Shown here one piece after another: positions 36,943 to 44,440 of a stretch of 64,000 bases of DNA; positions within the stretch are counted from its first letter, which is position 1; each line of letters opens with the position of its first letter. The position numbers and the translations under genes were made by a program. The notes below the pieces were generated by a model, which was not told the DNA's origin, made no database searches, and saw only the letters and a program-made list of their open reading frames with translations. The DNA is from Cohnella abietis (GTDB taxonomy: Bacteria > Bacillota > Bacilli > Paenibacillales > Paenibacillaceae), in NCBI RefSeq assembly GCF_004295585.1, contig NZ_AP019400.1, positions 3,570,001 through 3,634,000 of the forward strand. Reading direction: 5' to 3'.

Positions 36943-38524
36943 AGTGTTTCCGAATTCAGATCGATTGATTAAGCTTCTTATCGTTGATGATGAACCAGTT
37001 ATTTGTGAGGGACTTCGTTATACGATTGATTGGGAAGAGCTTGGTGTTGAGGTAGCCGGTGTTGCCTATGACGGGGAAGAGGCTTTAAGGTTTATTGAAA
37101 ATGAAGAGGTTAACATTGTGCTAACCGATATACGCATGGACGGTATGGATGGGCTGAAGCTAACCGAGCATCTGAATATAAGCTTTCCACAAATCAGAGT
37201 CATCATTATTAGCGGCTATGAAGATTTTTCCTATGCTAGGCAAGCTATCCGCATGAATGTTAATGACTACTTGCTTAAGCCCGTTGAGATTGATGAATTG
37301 ATAAAGGCTATTGGCAAAGTTATTGTTGGGATTAAGAAGGAGGAGGCTTCTTCTGATTCTGTCTCAGCGAATGAGGATGAACAATGGCTATCGAATCGAA
37401 TACGTAATTCGCCTTCATACATTAAAGAAACAGTGCCTGCTCATTTACCCATTTCTCGTTATCGTATGATTGCAACGCAATTGGAGCATTTTTCAGAGTG
37501 GCGGTCTACTGTAGCCCCAGAGCAGTACGCGCTTATTCAACAGCAATGGATTAAGAGCATTAACGATTATTTAGAAGCTTATTCTATTCGTAGCATTTCT
37601 GTCTTTGATCATGAGAATTTACTGTACACGCTAACTATTACGAACATTGAGCTTGGACATGAAGAGTGGAACGACGCTTTAGAAGGACTCTTGGAGTCGT
37701 GGAGGGGCGAAGCTCCCCTGTATTGTGGAGTTTCACGCGTATATGACAGTCTGGCGGACACTTCTATTCATTGTGCAGAAGTGACGGAGCTGCTCCAATA
37801 CCATGTGCTTGAAGGCAATGTGATTTTGCAAGCGGAAACATTAGAGCAGATGGTGGCGAATAGGACATTGCCAGACATTGACGGAGCGAAGAGTGTTCAG
37901 CTATTCGTGCCGGCCATGTTTAAGCAGGATCTAGACGAGGTTAAGACCCTTGTGGCCGATCTATTTCAAACCTTTCGTGAGCATGGCTTTCTATTGGAGG
38001 AAGTCGTGAAGCAATATGACGATATCTCTGTCCTTCTCCGCCAACGCTTGCGTCAGAGTGGATTGTCATTGCTTGAGCATAGCCGCAAAGAGCCTATCGA
38101 TTTAATGGCTAACAATAGCTACGATAGCTTGCAGAGGATTGTAGAGGAAGAGATGGGATATCTACTGCTGCTTATTGATAAGAATGGTATCGATAAATCC
38201 TATTGGATCATTGAGAAAGTTAAGAAATACATGGCAGAGCACTATCGTACTGATTTGAAGGCTTTCGAGGTTGCGGCGTGGCTTAAGATTACTCCAAGCT
38301 ATTTTAGCTTGATTTTCAAACAAGGAACGGGAAAGACCTTCTCAGAATACATGAACGAGCTGCGAATTGACCATGCCAAGCATTTACTAGCTTCAACACA
38401 CGATAAGGTGTTCGAAATATCCGATCAGGTGGGCTATAAGGAATACAAGTACTTTGTAACCGTGTTCAAAACATATACGGGGATGACACCCAAAGAGTAC
38501 CGTGTTCTGAATGCGAGCCGTTAA
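36935..38524 (+). CDS. YesN-type response regulator (REC-AraC)
   Basis: A 529-residue regulator: a receiver (IVDDEPVICEG, then VLTDIRMDGMDG with the phospho-Asp and YLLKPVE), a long middle region of ~280 residues, and a C-terminal AraC double HTH (AAWLKITPSYFSLIFKQGTGKTFSEYMNELRI, split here from VGYKEYKYFVTVFKTYTG). The GTG at 36935 is chosen because GAGGTGA lies 6-8 bp upstream; ATG 36929 is the alternative. It overlaps the kinase gene by 8 bp. It probably activates the sugar genes upstream. Confidence 0.92.
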   Translation: MTRVFPNSDRLIKLLIVDDEPVICEGLRYTIDWEELGVEVAGVAYDGEEALRFIENEEVNIVLTDIRMDGMDGLKLTEHLNISFPQIRVIIISGYEDFSYARQAIRMNVNDYLLKPVEIDELIKAIGKVIVGIKKEEASSDSVSANEDEQWLSNRIRNSPSYIKETVPAHLPISRYRMIATQLEHFSEWRSTVAPEQYALIQQQWIKSINDYLEAYSIRSISVFDHENLLYTLTITNIELGHEEWNDALEGLLESWRGEAPLYCGVSRVYDSLADTSIHCAEVTELLQYHVLEGNVILQAETLEQMVANRTLPDIDGAKSVQLFVPAMFKQDLDEVKTLVADLFQTFREHGFLLEEVVKQYDDISVLLRQRLRQSGLSLLEHSRKEPIDLMANNSYDSLQRIVEEEMGYLLLLIDKNGIDKSYWIIEKVKKYMAEHYRTDLKAFEVAAWLKITPSYFSLIFKQGTGKTFSEYMNELRIDHAKHLLASTHDKVFEISDQVGYKEYKYFVTVFKTYTGMTPKEYRVLNASR

Positions 38525-38595
38525 GACCAGTATCTCGTGAATTCCGTAACTTCTCGTAATTCATACTTTAGCCTGTGTTAGTCTAGTAGATCAAA

Positions 38596-38604
38596 TGCTA
38601 TAAT
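38596..38604 (+). promoter_or_regulatory. Extended -10 promoter element
   Basis: TGCTATAAT at 38596-38604, an extended -10 box, 36 bp ahead of the stalk-domain gene. No clear -35 is seen. Confidence 0.45.
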
Positions 38605-38640
38605 TATCCTATTCTAGTAGAACAGTATAGGAGATTTAGT

Positions 38641-39924
38641 ATGAATAGACTAAGAAAATCAACTGTTGCTACCGTAATAGGATTGACGATATTGGGAGGC
38701 ACTTCGATAGGATCATTCTCGTCTGCCGCGGCTGTCAAGCCAGAAATCAATATTATACTTGACGATATACCGTTAACACTGGGCACGAAACCTCTTTTGT
38801 ATAATAATGTGAATTTAGTGCCTTTTCGTGCATTAGCGAACAATTTAGGTATTTCTGTTACTTGGGAAGCCAAAACAAAAACGATTTATGCCGAGAGTCA
38901 GGTTGATGGGGCAACGAGAAAAGTAGTTCTGCAAGTGGGGAAGAAGACGGCTACCGTTGATGGCAAGACTGTTGCATTGTTGGCAGCGCCAATGATTGTG
39001 GACAATCAAACGCTTATTCCGCTCGGCTTCTTCGGCACACAATTTGGTGCTCAAGTCAGCTGGAACAAAGCTACGAATAGCATCATAATTGTCTCTCCTA
39101 AGAAGAAAATGCATCTTCGTGCTTTCTACGCACTTAAATCGTTCGCAAACCGTGATAGAATCGAAGCTATGGATTCCGTTGCATTCGGGTGGACACGTCT
39201 TACTGAAGATGGAGAGCTTACGTTGAAGGGCAAAGATTTCTATTGGCCTGAAGCAGCGGGTGAGATTACACCGGAATCATTGGTAACTGACGCTGCCTCC
39301 AAGGGAGCTAAGCCTTATTTGATGGTATTCTCCGGAGATGACAAGGGCGAGCTGACTAAGATGCTTAGTGACGAAACGTTGAGGAGCAATGCTATCGACA
39401 ATATTGTTAGATTGACTAGAGATAATAGCTTTGGCGGTGTTTTGCTAGATTTCGAGGGACTTGGGTGGAAGCTTGATCCTAAGGCTCAGCAAAAGCTGCT
39501 TAATGATTTCGTTAGGGCGCTCGATAAGGAGCTGAACGATCTTAATGTAGAGCTATCGCTTGCTGTACCTCCACCGAACAGTGATTATAAGGGCTATGAT
39601 TACAAGACGTTGGCCTCGATTGCGGATGATCTTGTTGTGATGGCACATGACTACAATCCTAAAGGGACTCTCGATCCTAAACCAGAGCCCAATGCTAAGG
39701 TCGAAGAAGCAATTCAATTGCTTCTAAAAGCCGGAGTGGCTAAGGATAAAATTATTCTAGGTATCAGCTTATGGAGTGAGACGACATCGACTGTTGACGA
39801 TAAGCTTGGACTAGCCAAGAGATACGGATTAAAAGGCGCATCCTTCTGGCGGTTGAGCTTCTATGGACCGGAATTCGCTAATGCTATCGACAAAGTCGTT
39901 GAGAGAGTTGGAGAGAGCCAGTAG
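38641..39924 (+). CDS. Secreted stalk-domain protein with GH18-like domain
   Basis: A 427-residue exported protein. A signal peptide (to about residue 29, SSAAA) is followed by a copper amine oxidase N-like/stalk domain (~33-150: LVPFRALANNLGISVTWE, VDNQTLIPLGFFGTQFGAQVSW) and a GH18-type barrel (~158-425). The barrel has GGVLLDFEGLGW, the DxE core of the GH18 motif with its catalytic Glu, and a late ASFWRLSFYG. Such proteins act on the cell wall or spore coat in Paenibacillaceae. AGGAG lies ahead of the ATG. It is monocistronic. The glycan target is unknown. Confidence 0.88.
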   Translation: MNRLRKSTVATVIGLTILGGTSIGSFSSAAAVKPEINIILDDIPLTLGTKPLLYNNVNLVPFRALANNLGISVTWEAKTKTIYAESQVDGATRKVVLQVGKKTATVDGKTVALLAAPMIVDNQTLIPLGFFGTQFGAQVSWNKATNSIIIVSPKKKMHLRAFYALKSFANRDRIEAMDSVAFGWTRLTEDGELTLKGKDFYWPEAAGEITPESLVTDAASKGAKPYLMVFSGDDKGELTKMLSDETLRSNAIDNIVRLTRDNSFGGVLLDFEGLGWKLDPKAQQKLLNDFVRALDKELNDLNVELSLAVPPPNSDYKGYDYKTLASIADDLVVMAHDYNPKGTLDPKPEPNAKVEEAIQLLLKAGVAKDKIILGISLWSETTSTVDDKLGLAKRYGLKGASFWRLSFYGPEFANAIDKVVERVGESQ

Positions 39925-39957
39925 GAATCGAAGGCATAACATGAATAGGTAGCCTAT

Positions 39958-40012
39958 AAGATAAGTTGTATATTTGCACGATTGTGCATGATACAGCTTA
40001 TCTTTTTCTTTG
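39958..40012 (+). terminator. Rho-independent terminator
   Basis: AAGATAAG pairs with CTTATCTT, continued inward by GTAT/ATAC and TTGCAC/GTGCA-like arms, and is followed by TTTTTCTTT. Confidence 0.8.
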
Positions 40013-40124
40013 TTGCAGAAGGGGAAAATAGGAAATTTGTCGAAGGTTGTAGGGGTGAAAAGCGTAACATATGCGTAAGTGTTTTTAATTAATGTTATTA
40101 AATATTTTAAAGGGGACTGGGGAT

Positions 40125-40421
40125 ATGGGATTCATTGTATGGCTAATATTGACTTCACTATCGTTATTTATTTTTTACAGCTTGATCAAGTCGGCTATCA
40201 ACAATTCAAAGCAGACGGAAACATTAAACAATATCAAGGATATTTTGATAGACATCAGAGAAAATCAGAAAAATAGGGTAGTTGTCGAAGAGAGTGCAAT
40301 TGAGATGGGCGTAGGAAATGAAGAAGAAGCTATAACTGTGGAAGAGTGTCCAGGATGTCAACAAACTGTCGCATCGAATGCAACCAATTGCCCCACTTGT
40401 GGGTTGAGGCTGCGGGATTAG
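40125..40421 (+). CDS. Small membrane protein with C-terminal zinc ribbon
   Basis: A 98-residue protein: one N-terminal helix (~3-22), a short coiled-coil-like stretch (ETLNNIKDILIDIRENQ), an acidic linker, and a CPGCQQTVASNATNCPTCG zinc ribbon (two CxxC). The ATG at 40125 has AAAGGGG at 40109-40115; an upstream ATG at 40092 would add 11 residues without a good ribosome site. The zinc ribbon should face the cytoplasm. Function unknown; similar small ribbons often join larger assemblies. Confidence 0.75.
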   Translation: MGFIVWLILTSLSLFIFYSLIKSAINNSKQTETLNNIKDILIDIRENQKNRVVVEESAIEMGVGNEEEAITVEECPGCQQTVASNATNCPTCGLRLRD

Positions 40422-40815
40422 GTTCCTGAGTGAACTACACATACTTACACTCTTGTACGAAATATCCGCTTATCTCAAACTATAAGCTCCTACACCGAGC
40501 ATACAAGCTTATGTCAAACAATTATACTCCGAAACCAAGCGCAGATGCTCGTGTCGCGCCAAGTAGAATGATTTACATTCTTATTGGCTTAATTTTCATT
40601 TTGAAAAAGGAAAGAACGATGTTTATGATCGCTGTTGAGGTGTTTTTGGAGCCGCGGTAGTCAGTTTTCCAGCAAGTAGGATGTTTCTGATCGTTATTGT
40701 CTCACTAGCAAAGCTGCATATTCATATTAGCGATGTTTTGCATCGTTGTAGTAATCGATTTATTATTATATAATGTCATAATGAAAGTATAAAAATCAGT
40801 AACAGGGTGATAACA
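40422..40815. other. 394-bp intergenic region with no convincing gene
   Basis: It holds a degenerate two-copy repeat (40469-40547). An open frame at 40430-40660 has no ribosome site and an unconvincing protein. An A/T-rich stretch at 40750-40800, ahead of the Nudix gene, is the likely promoter area, but I could not place boxes with confidence. Confidence 0.5.
40469..40547. repeat. Degenerate tandem repeat, two ~39-bp copies
   Basis: The copies start CTTATCTCAAAC (40469) and CTTATGTCAAAC (40508). With one inserted base in the second copy, about 70% of positions match by eye. No copies are recognisable on either side. Confidence 0.45.
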
Positions 40816-41589
40816 ATGACTGAACCATTAGAAACAGCAGCTAATTATTCTTCAAAAAACTATCGCACTCCTGATGGGGCTCCAGCGGATATTGTAATAT
40901 TCACGATTACGTCAACAGAGAGGCACACCGCACAGAAATCTTTACCCATACGGGAGCTGCAAGTACTGCTTATCCAGCGCAAATCCTGGCCATTTGAGGG
41001 TCAATGGGCGTTGCCAGGTGGGTTCTCAATGGAAACAGAAACATTGCTGGACAGTGCGAAAAGGGAGCTACAGGAAGAGACGGGTGTTAATGATGTCCAT
41101 ATCGAGTATTTTAATGCTTACAGCACACCACAGCGCGACCCTCGCGGCTGGATTATCTCCCATGCCTTTTTCGCGCTTGTGCATGAATCGCTTCTAGCTC
41201 AAAGGAGTGCCGCTGATGATGCTGCTGACGTCCGATTATTTTCAGTTAATGAGGCCCTGAGCATGGAGCTCGCTTTTGATCATCAAGCCATTCTTAGCGA
41301 TGCCCTAAGACAGATTCAACAGAAGATGCTGACAACGTCAATTGCCAAGGAGTTTCTCCCGGAGCATTTTACGATTAGTGAGCTGTATCAGGTTATCCAA
41401 ACAGTCGTTCCTGAGTTCGAGGAGAGGAATTTCATCCGGAAGATTACTTCGACACAAAGCCGTAAAGGCCTGATTGAGGAGGTAAGAGATCGGAAGGGTG
41501 AGCTTCTTATGTCCAATCGATACTCCCAGCGAGCAGCTCAGCTTTACCAATTTACTGATTATGTGCCACAGCTATCAATTTACAGCTAG
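40816..41589 (+). CDS. Nudix hydrolase with C-terminal winged helix (NrtR/ADP-ribose type)
   Basis: A 257-residue protein. The Nudix box GGFSMETETLLDSAKRELQEETGV has its catalytic REL..EE intact and lies at about residues 71-95. The C-terminal ~80 residues (FTISELYQVIQTVVPEFEERNFIRKI and a Tyr-rich end) match the winged-helix tail found in NrtR regulators and in related ADP-ribose/NAD-linked Nudix hydrolases. It may hydrolyse or sense an ADP-ribose-type compound. AGGGTGA precedes the ATG at 40816. No NAD genes are nearby, so a regulatory role is unproven. Confidence 0.87.
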   Translation: MTEPLETAANYSSKNYRTPDGAPADIVIFTITSTERHTAQKSLPIRELQVLLIQRKSWPFEGQWALPGGFSMETETLLDSAKRELQEETGVNDVHIEYFNAYSTPQRDPRGWIISHAFFALVHESLLAQRSAADDAADVRLFSVNEALSMELAFDHQAILSDALRQIQQKMLTTSIAKEFLPEHFTISELYQVIQTVVPEFEERNFIRKITSTQSRKGLIEEVRDRKGELLMSNRYSQRAAQLYQFTDYVPQLSIYS

Positions 41590-41685
41590 GGTTTTGTGGG
41601 TTGGTGCATTAATATTATGATTTATTTGGAAACATATGTATGATAGAATATCTTCTAACGTGGCCCTAATAAGGAGATTTAATAA

Positions 41686-42510
41686 ATGAGATTCGGTGTG
41701 CTGATCCTTTTGGCTTTGATTTTATCGTCATGTGGGAAGAGTGATTTAACGCCATTAAATAGTGTTAATTCGAGTAATAACATTTCAAAACAGCCGATCG
41801 AAACAAATACAACAGAAGAAAAAGAACCTATTGTTCAAGGTGAAAATAAACTAGAAATAAACCAAGTAAGCTATACCAAAAATAATGTTAATATTTTTTA
41901 CCCTGAAATTGTTCAATTTGATGACTCACAAAGGAAAAAGGAATTAAATGATTTATTGAAAAATGAAGCATTGCAAGCAGTAGACTACTTTGGTGGGCGT
42001 GAAAAAGGGGCAGAAATAAATATAAATTATGTGGCTAAGTGGACAGGGAGTCAGCTCTTAAGCATTCAATACGTAGGATTAGGCTACGCAAAGGGTGCAG
42101 CTTATCCGAATAATATTTTATTTACAACTAATCTTGATGTAGAGAATGGCCGGAAAATTAAACTGAAAGATATGTTCACTATAGATGATAGATTCGTCAA
42201 TTTGTTGAAAGCAGGAAAATACATTCCGTATGATCCCACTTTGGACGTTGAATCACAAGCTAAGGATGAAATAAGTAAAATTTCAAATACCGATTGGATT
42301 GCGTATCTGACTAATGCTGATGAAGTAAGTGACGATAATGAACTGAAAATATTTTCTTATTTTACAAACGATTCACTTGGCATAAGTATTTCTGTTCCAC
42401 ATGTACTTGGTGATCATGTAGAGTTCGAAATTAACTATCAAGATCTTAAAGACAATATTGTTAAGGCAAACGGTGTGTGGAATGTTTTACTACCCAATAC
42501 CGCAAATTGA
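41686..42510 (+). CDS. Lipoprotein with DUF4163/DUF3298 domains
   Basis: A 274-residue exported protein with lipobox LSSC at residues 13-16 and a long Asn/Ser/Thr linker. The body carries a PdaC-like DUF4163 part (VNIFYPEIVQFDDSQRKKELN) and a DUF3298 part (GAAYPNNILFTTNLDVENGRKIKLKDMF, then DSLGISISVPHVLGDHVEFEINYQDL). These domains are found in envelope proteins, sometimes with a deacetylase, which is absent here. The gene is AT-richer than its neighbours, a possible sign of transfer. AAGGAG precedes the ATG. Confidence 0.85.
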   Translation: MRFGVLILLALILSSCGKSDLTPLNSVNSSNNISKQPIETNTTEEKEPIVQGENKLEINQVSYTKNNVNIFYPEIVQFDDSQRKKELNDLLKNEALQAVDYFGGREKGAEININYVAKWTGSQLLSIQYVGLGYAKGAAYPNNILFTTNLDVENGRKIKLKDMFTIDDRFVNLLKAGKYIPYDPTLDVESQAKDEISKISNTDWIAYLTNADEVSDDNELKIFSYFTNDSLGISISVPHVLGDHVEFEINYQDLKDNIVKANGVWNVLLPNTAN

Positions 42511-42527
42511 AAAAGACTAACTAATTT

Positions 42528-42568
42528 AGACCACATTCGAGTGCCATCTCTGTGTGGTTTTCTTTTTT
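42528..42568 (+). terminator. Rho-independent terminator
   Basis: AGACCACA pairs with TGTGTGGTTT across a ~15-nt loop, with TTTTCTTTTTT following, just after the lipoprotein gene. Confidence 0.65.
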
Positions 42569-42608
42569 ATATTAGAGTGCAGCAATTCTAAGTAAGAGGG
42601 GGTAGGAT

Positions 42609-42733
42609 ATGAGGATTGAAAAAGCGAAGAAAGAGCTTACTGCAATTTAGAAAATGGTATTGAACAATATGATGCTGCTAAAGAAATCGAATCAACATTA
42701 CAGGACTACGAAACACGACTTCCGACCAATTAG
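42609..42733 (+). pseudogene. Frameshifted remnant of a small coding sequence
   Basis: A strong GAGGGGG stands before an ATG at 42609 that opens MRIEKAKKELTAI and then hits a stop. Shifting by one base restores a coding-like frame (LENGIEQYDAAKEIESTLQ, continuing DYETRLPTN), which ends at TAG 42731-42733. That stop is inside the first AATTAG of the 51-bp array. Together they would give a ~41-residue charged helical peptide. I do not recognise it. It may be a broken gene or the 3' end of one. Confidence 0.4.
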
Positions 42734-43591
42734 TCTGCTCACATCGACTTGCAGTGCGCCGCAACCCGATTACCAACCATTTAGTCCGCTGACAGCGTCT
42801 TGCAGCACGCTGACCCCCGCTTTTCGACCAATTAGTCCGCTGACAGCGTCTTGCAGCATACTGATCCCCGCTTTTCGACCAATTAGACCGCTGTCAGCGG
42901 CTTGCAGCCCACCGACTGCCGCTTTTCGACCAATTAGACCGCTGTCAGCGGCTTGCAGCATACTGATCCCCGCATTTTGACCATTTAGTCCGCTCACATC
43001 GGCTTGCAGCAAACCGAAACCCGTTTTTCGACCAATTAGTCCGCTCACAGTGGCTTACAGCAAGCCGACCCCCGCTTTTCGTCCAATTAGTCCGCTCACA
43101 GCGGCTTGCAGCAAACCGAAGCCCGCTTTCCGACCAATTAGACCGCTGTCAGCGGCTTGCAGCGCGCCGAAGCCCGCTTTCCGACCAATTAGACCGCTGT
43201 CAGCGGCTTGCAGCGGGCCGAAGCCCGCTTTCCGACCAATTAGTCCGCTGACAGCGGCTTGAAGCATACTGATCCCCGCTTTTCGACCAATTAGTCCGCT
43301 CACAGCGGCTTGCAGCACCGAAACCCACGTTTTCCGACCAATTAGTCCGCTCGCAGCGGCTTGCAGCAAACCGAAACCCGTTTTTCGACCAATTAGTCCG
43401 CTCACAGCGGCTTGCAGCACCGAAACCCCCGTGTTTCAACCAATTAGTCCGCTCACAGCGGGTTGCAGCAAGCCGACCGCCGCATTTCGACCAATTAGTC
43501 CGCCCACAGCGGCTTACAGCAAGCCGACCACCGCATTTCAACCAATTAGTCCGCTCACAGCGGCTTGCAGCGCGCCGACCCATGGTGTCCA
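42725..43591. repeat. Tandem repeat array, 17 units of exactly 51 bp
   Basis: The anchor ACCAATTAG (with few variants) recurs at 42725, 42776, 42827, 42878, 42929, 42980, 43031, 43082, 43133, 43184, 43235, 43286, 43337, 43388, 43439, 43490 and 43541, always 51 bp apart. Each unit has a short dyad CCGCT-NNN-AGCGG (trinucleotide mostly CAC, GTC or GAC), then TTGCAGC, then a variable CCGAAACCCG-like part. Two units (43286 and 43388) shift an internal block by two bases, yet total length stays 51. A partial unit 0 is recognisable at 42699-42724. The array lies between convergent genes, directly 3' of the minus-strand gene at 43635-43904. Confidence 0.97.
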
Positions 43592-43634
43592 TGGTTACGG
43601 CTGTTTCTTTTGTTAGTATGTACTCTAAAATCTA

Positions 43635-43904
43635 CTACAAATCACGAGAGCGCTTCTTATTCGCTGCATTTTCCTTTGGACCATTGAGGTTTTCCAGTAG
43701 CTCTACAATACGTCCAAGAGTGATGAAGAAGAGGCCTATTAATATTCCTGATGCCCATACTACGCAGGCAGTTTTAAACTTAATTCCTGAAATTGATTTG
43801 TCGAATAAACCTAGATAGCTATGGGGACCATTAATGATATCAATACCCAATATTATGCCGCCAACCATGACTAAAAAGCCTACAATAGTGAGCAATCCTA
43901 CCAT
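43635..43904 (-). CDS. Small membrane protein, unknown
   Basis: An 89-residue protein with two predicted helices (~4-22 and ~46-66) joined by a loop containing DIINGPHSYLGLFDKSISG, and a basic C-terminus (NKKRSRDL). GAGG lies 7 bp before the ATG. The 51-bp array begins 43 bp after its stop, so its mRNA would run into the array unless terminated; I see no terminator between. Family not recognised. Confidence 0.7.
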   Translation of the reverse strand: MVGLLTIVGFLVMVGGIILGIDIINGPHSYLGLFDKSISGIKFKTACVVWASGILIGLFFITLGRIVELLENLNGPKENAANKKRSRDL

Positions 43905-44003
43905 ATTTCATCCTCAATTCACACGTTGTTTTTACACCATTTTACAATAGGATCATTGAAATGACGATATGCTTACTTGAATTAGTTATCTTGAGAAGAA
44001 GTA

Positions 44004-44031
44004 TTTACATATCTATAAATATAGATATAAT
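44004..44031 (+). promoter_or_regulatory. Promoter and operator of the ArsR gene (leaderless)
   Basis: -35 TTTACA (44004-44009), a 16-bp spacer and -10 TATAAT (44026-44031). The spacer is a palindrome ATATCTAT-AAAT-ATAGATAT shape covering 44009-44028, a likely operator for the encoded regulator. The -10 ends 6 bp before the ATG at 44038, so transcription should begin at or next to the start codon. Confidence 0.7.
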
Positions 44032-44037
44032 GTAGCT

Positions 44038-44349
44038 ATGGATAAATTATTGATTATTAAAGCCTTGTCGAATGAGACGCGATTTAAGATTCTTGAGTGG
44101 CTGAAGGAGCCAGAAGCTCATTTTGGACCGCAATCCCATCTTGCCAAAGAGTGTGATTTCGAGAATGGCATTTGTGTAGGATCTATTGCTGAAAAGGCGG
44201 GGTTGGCACAGTCAGTTATTTCCGGTTACTTGGTCAAGATGCAGAAGTCGGGTTTGCTTCAGTCTAAGAGGGTGGGGCAATGGACGTATTATCGGCGCGA
44301 TGAGGAAAATATTAGACGGTTTAAAGAGAGTGTTCAGGCGGAGCTTTAG
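44038..44349 (+). CDS. ArsR-type winged-helix regulator
   Basis: A 103-residue ArsR-family regulator: ALSNETRFKILEWL opens the domain, the recognition helix is AGLAQSVISGYLVKMQKSGLL, and the wing is KRVGQWTYYRRD. Two cysteines (C39 and C46, in ECDFENGICVG) sit before the recognition helix and could sense thiol-reactive compounds. No ribosome binding site precedes the ATG, matching a leaderless transcript. A related palindrome lies ahead of the downstream flavin oxidoreductase gene, so both genes are probably its targets. Confidence 0.87.
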   Translation: MDKLLIIKALSNETRFKILEWLKEPEAHFGPQSHLAKECDFENGICVGSIAEKAGLAQSVISGYLVKMQKSGLLQSKRVGQWTYYRRDEENIRRFKESVQAEL

Positions 44350-44386
44350 TTGAGATATCCGTTTGAGCAGCTCTTACTGAATATAT

Positions 44387-44406
44387 ATATCTATAATTAT
44401 ATATAT
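44387..44406 (+). promoter_or_regulatory. Second copy of the ArsR operator
   Basis: ATATCTATAA at the left is identical to the left half of the 44009 palindrome and the right half matches at about 7 of 10 bases. It lies 35 bp before the oxidoreductase ATG and includes a TATAAT at 44392-44397. Confidence 0.55.
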
Positions 44407-44440
44407 TAAGATATACAAACGAAATATTGGAGGTTTTACA

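Noticed and set aside
40430..40660. 76-codon open frame
   Set aside because: It has no ribosome site and low-quality protein sequence, and it overlaps a degenerate repeat.
42725..43591. CRISPR array
   Set aside because: Units are fully repetitive without unique spacers of constant size, no cas genes are in the window, and the period (51) comes from one unit type with scattered substitutions.
42654..43616. Several open frames on both strands across the 17-unit array, including a 17-residue repeated peptide ending in GLIGRKAG on the minus strand
   Set aside because: All frames persist for the same periodicity reason. The minus-strand frame is broken by in-frame stops (for example CAA to TAA in units with GGCTTACAG), and none has a ribosome site. 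A repeat protein is possible in relatives but not supported here.
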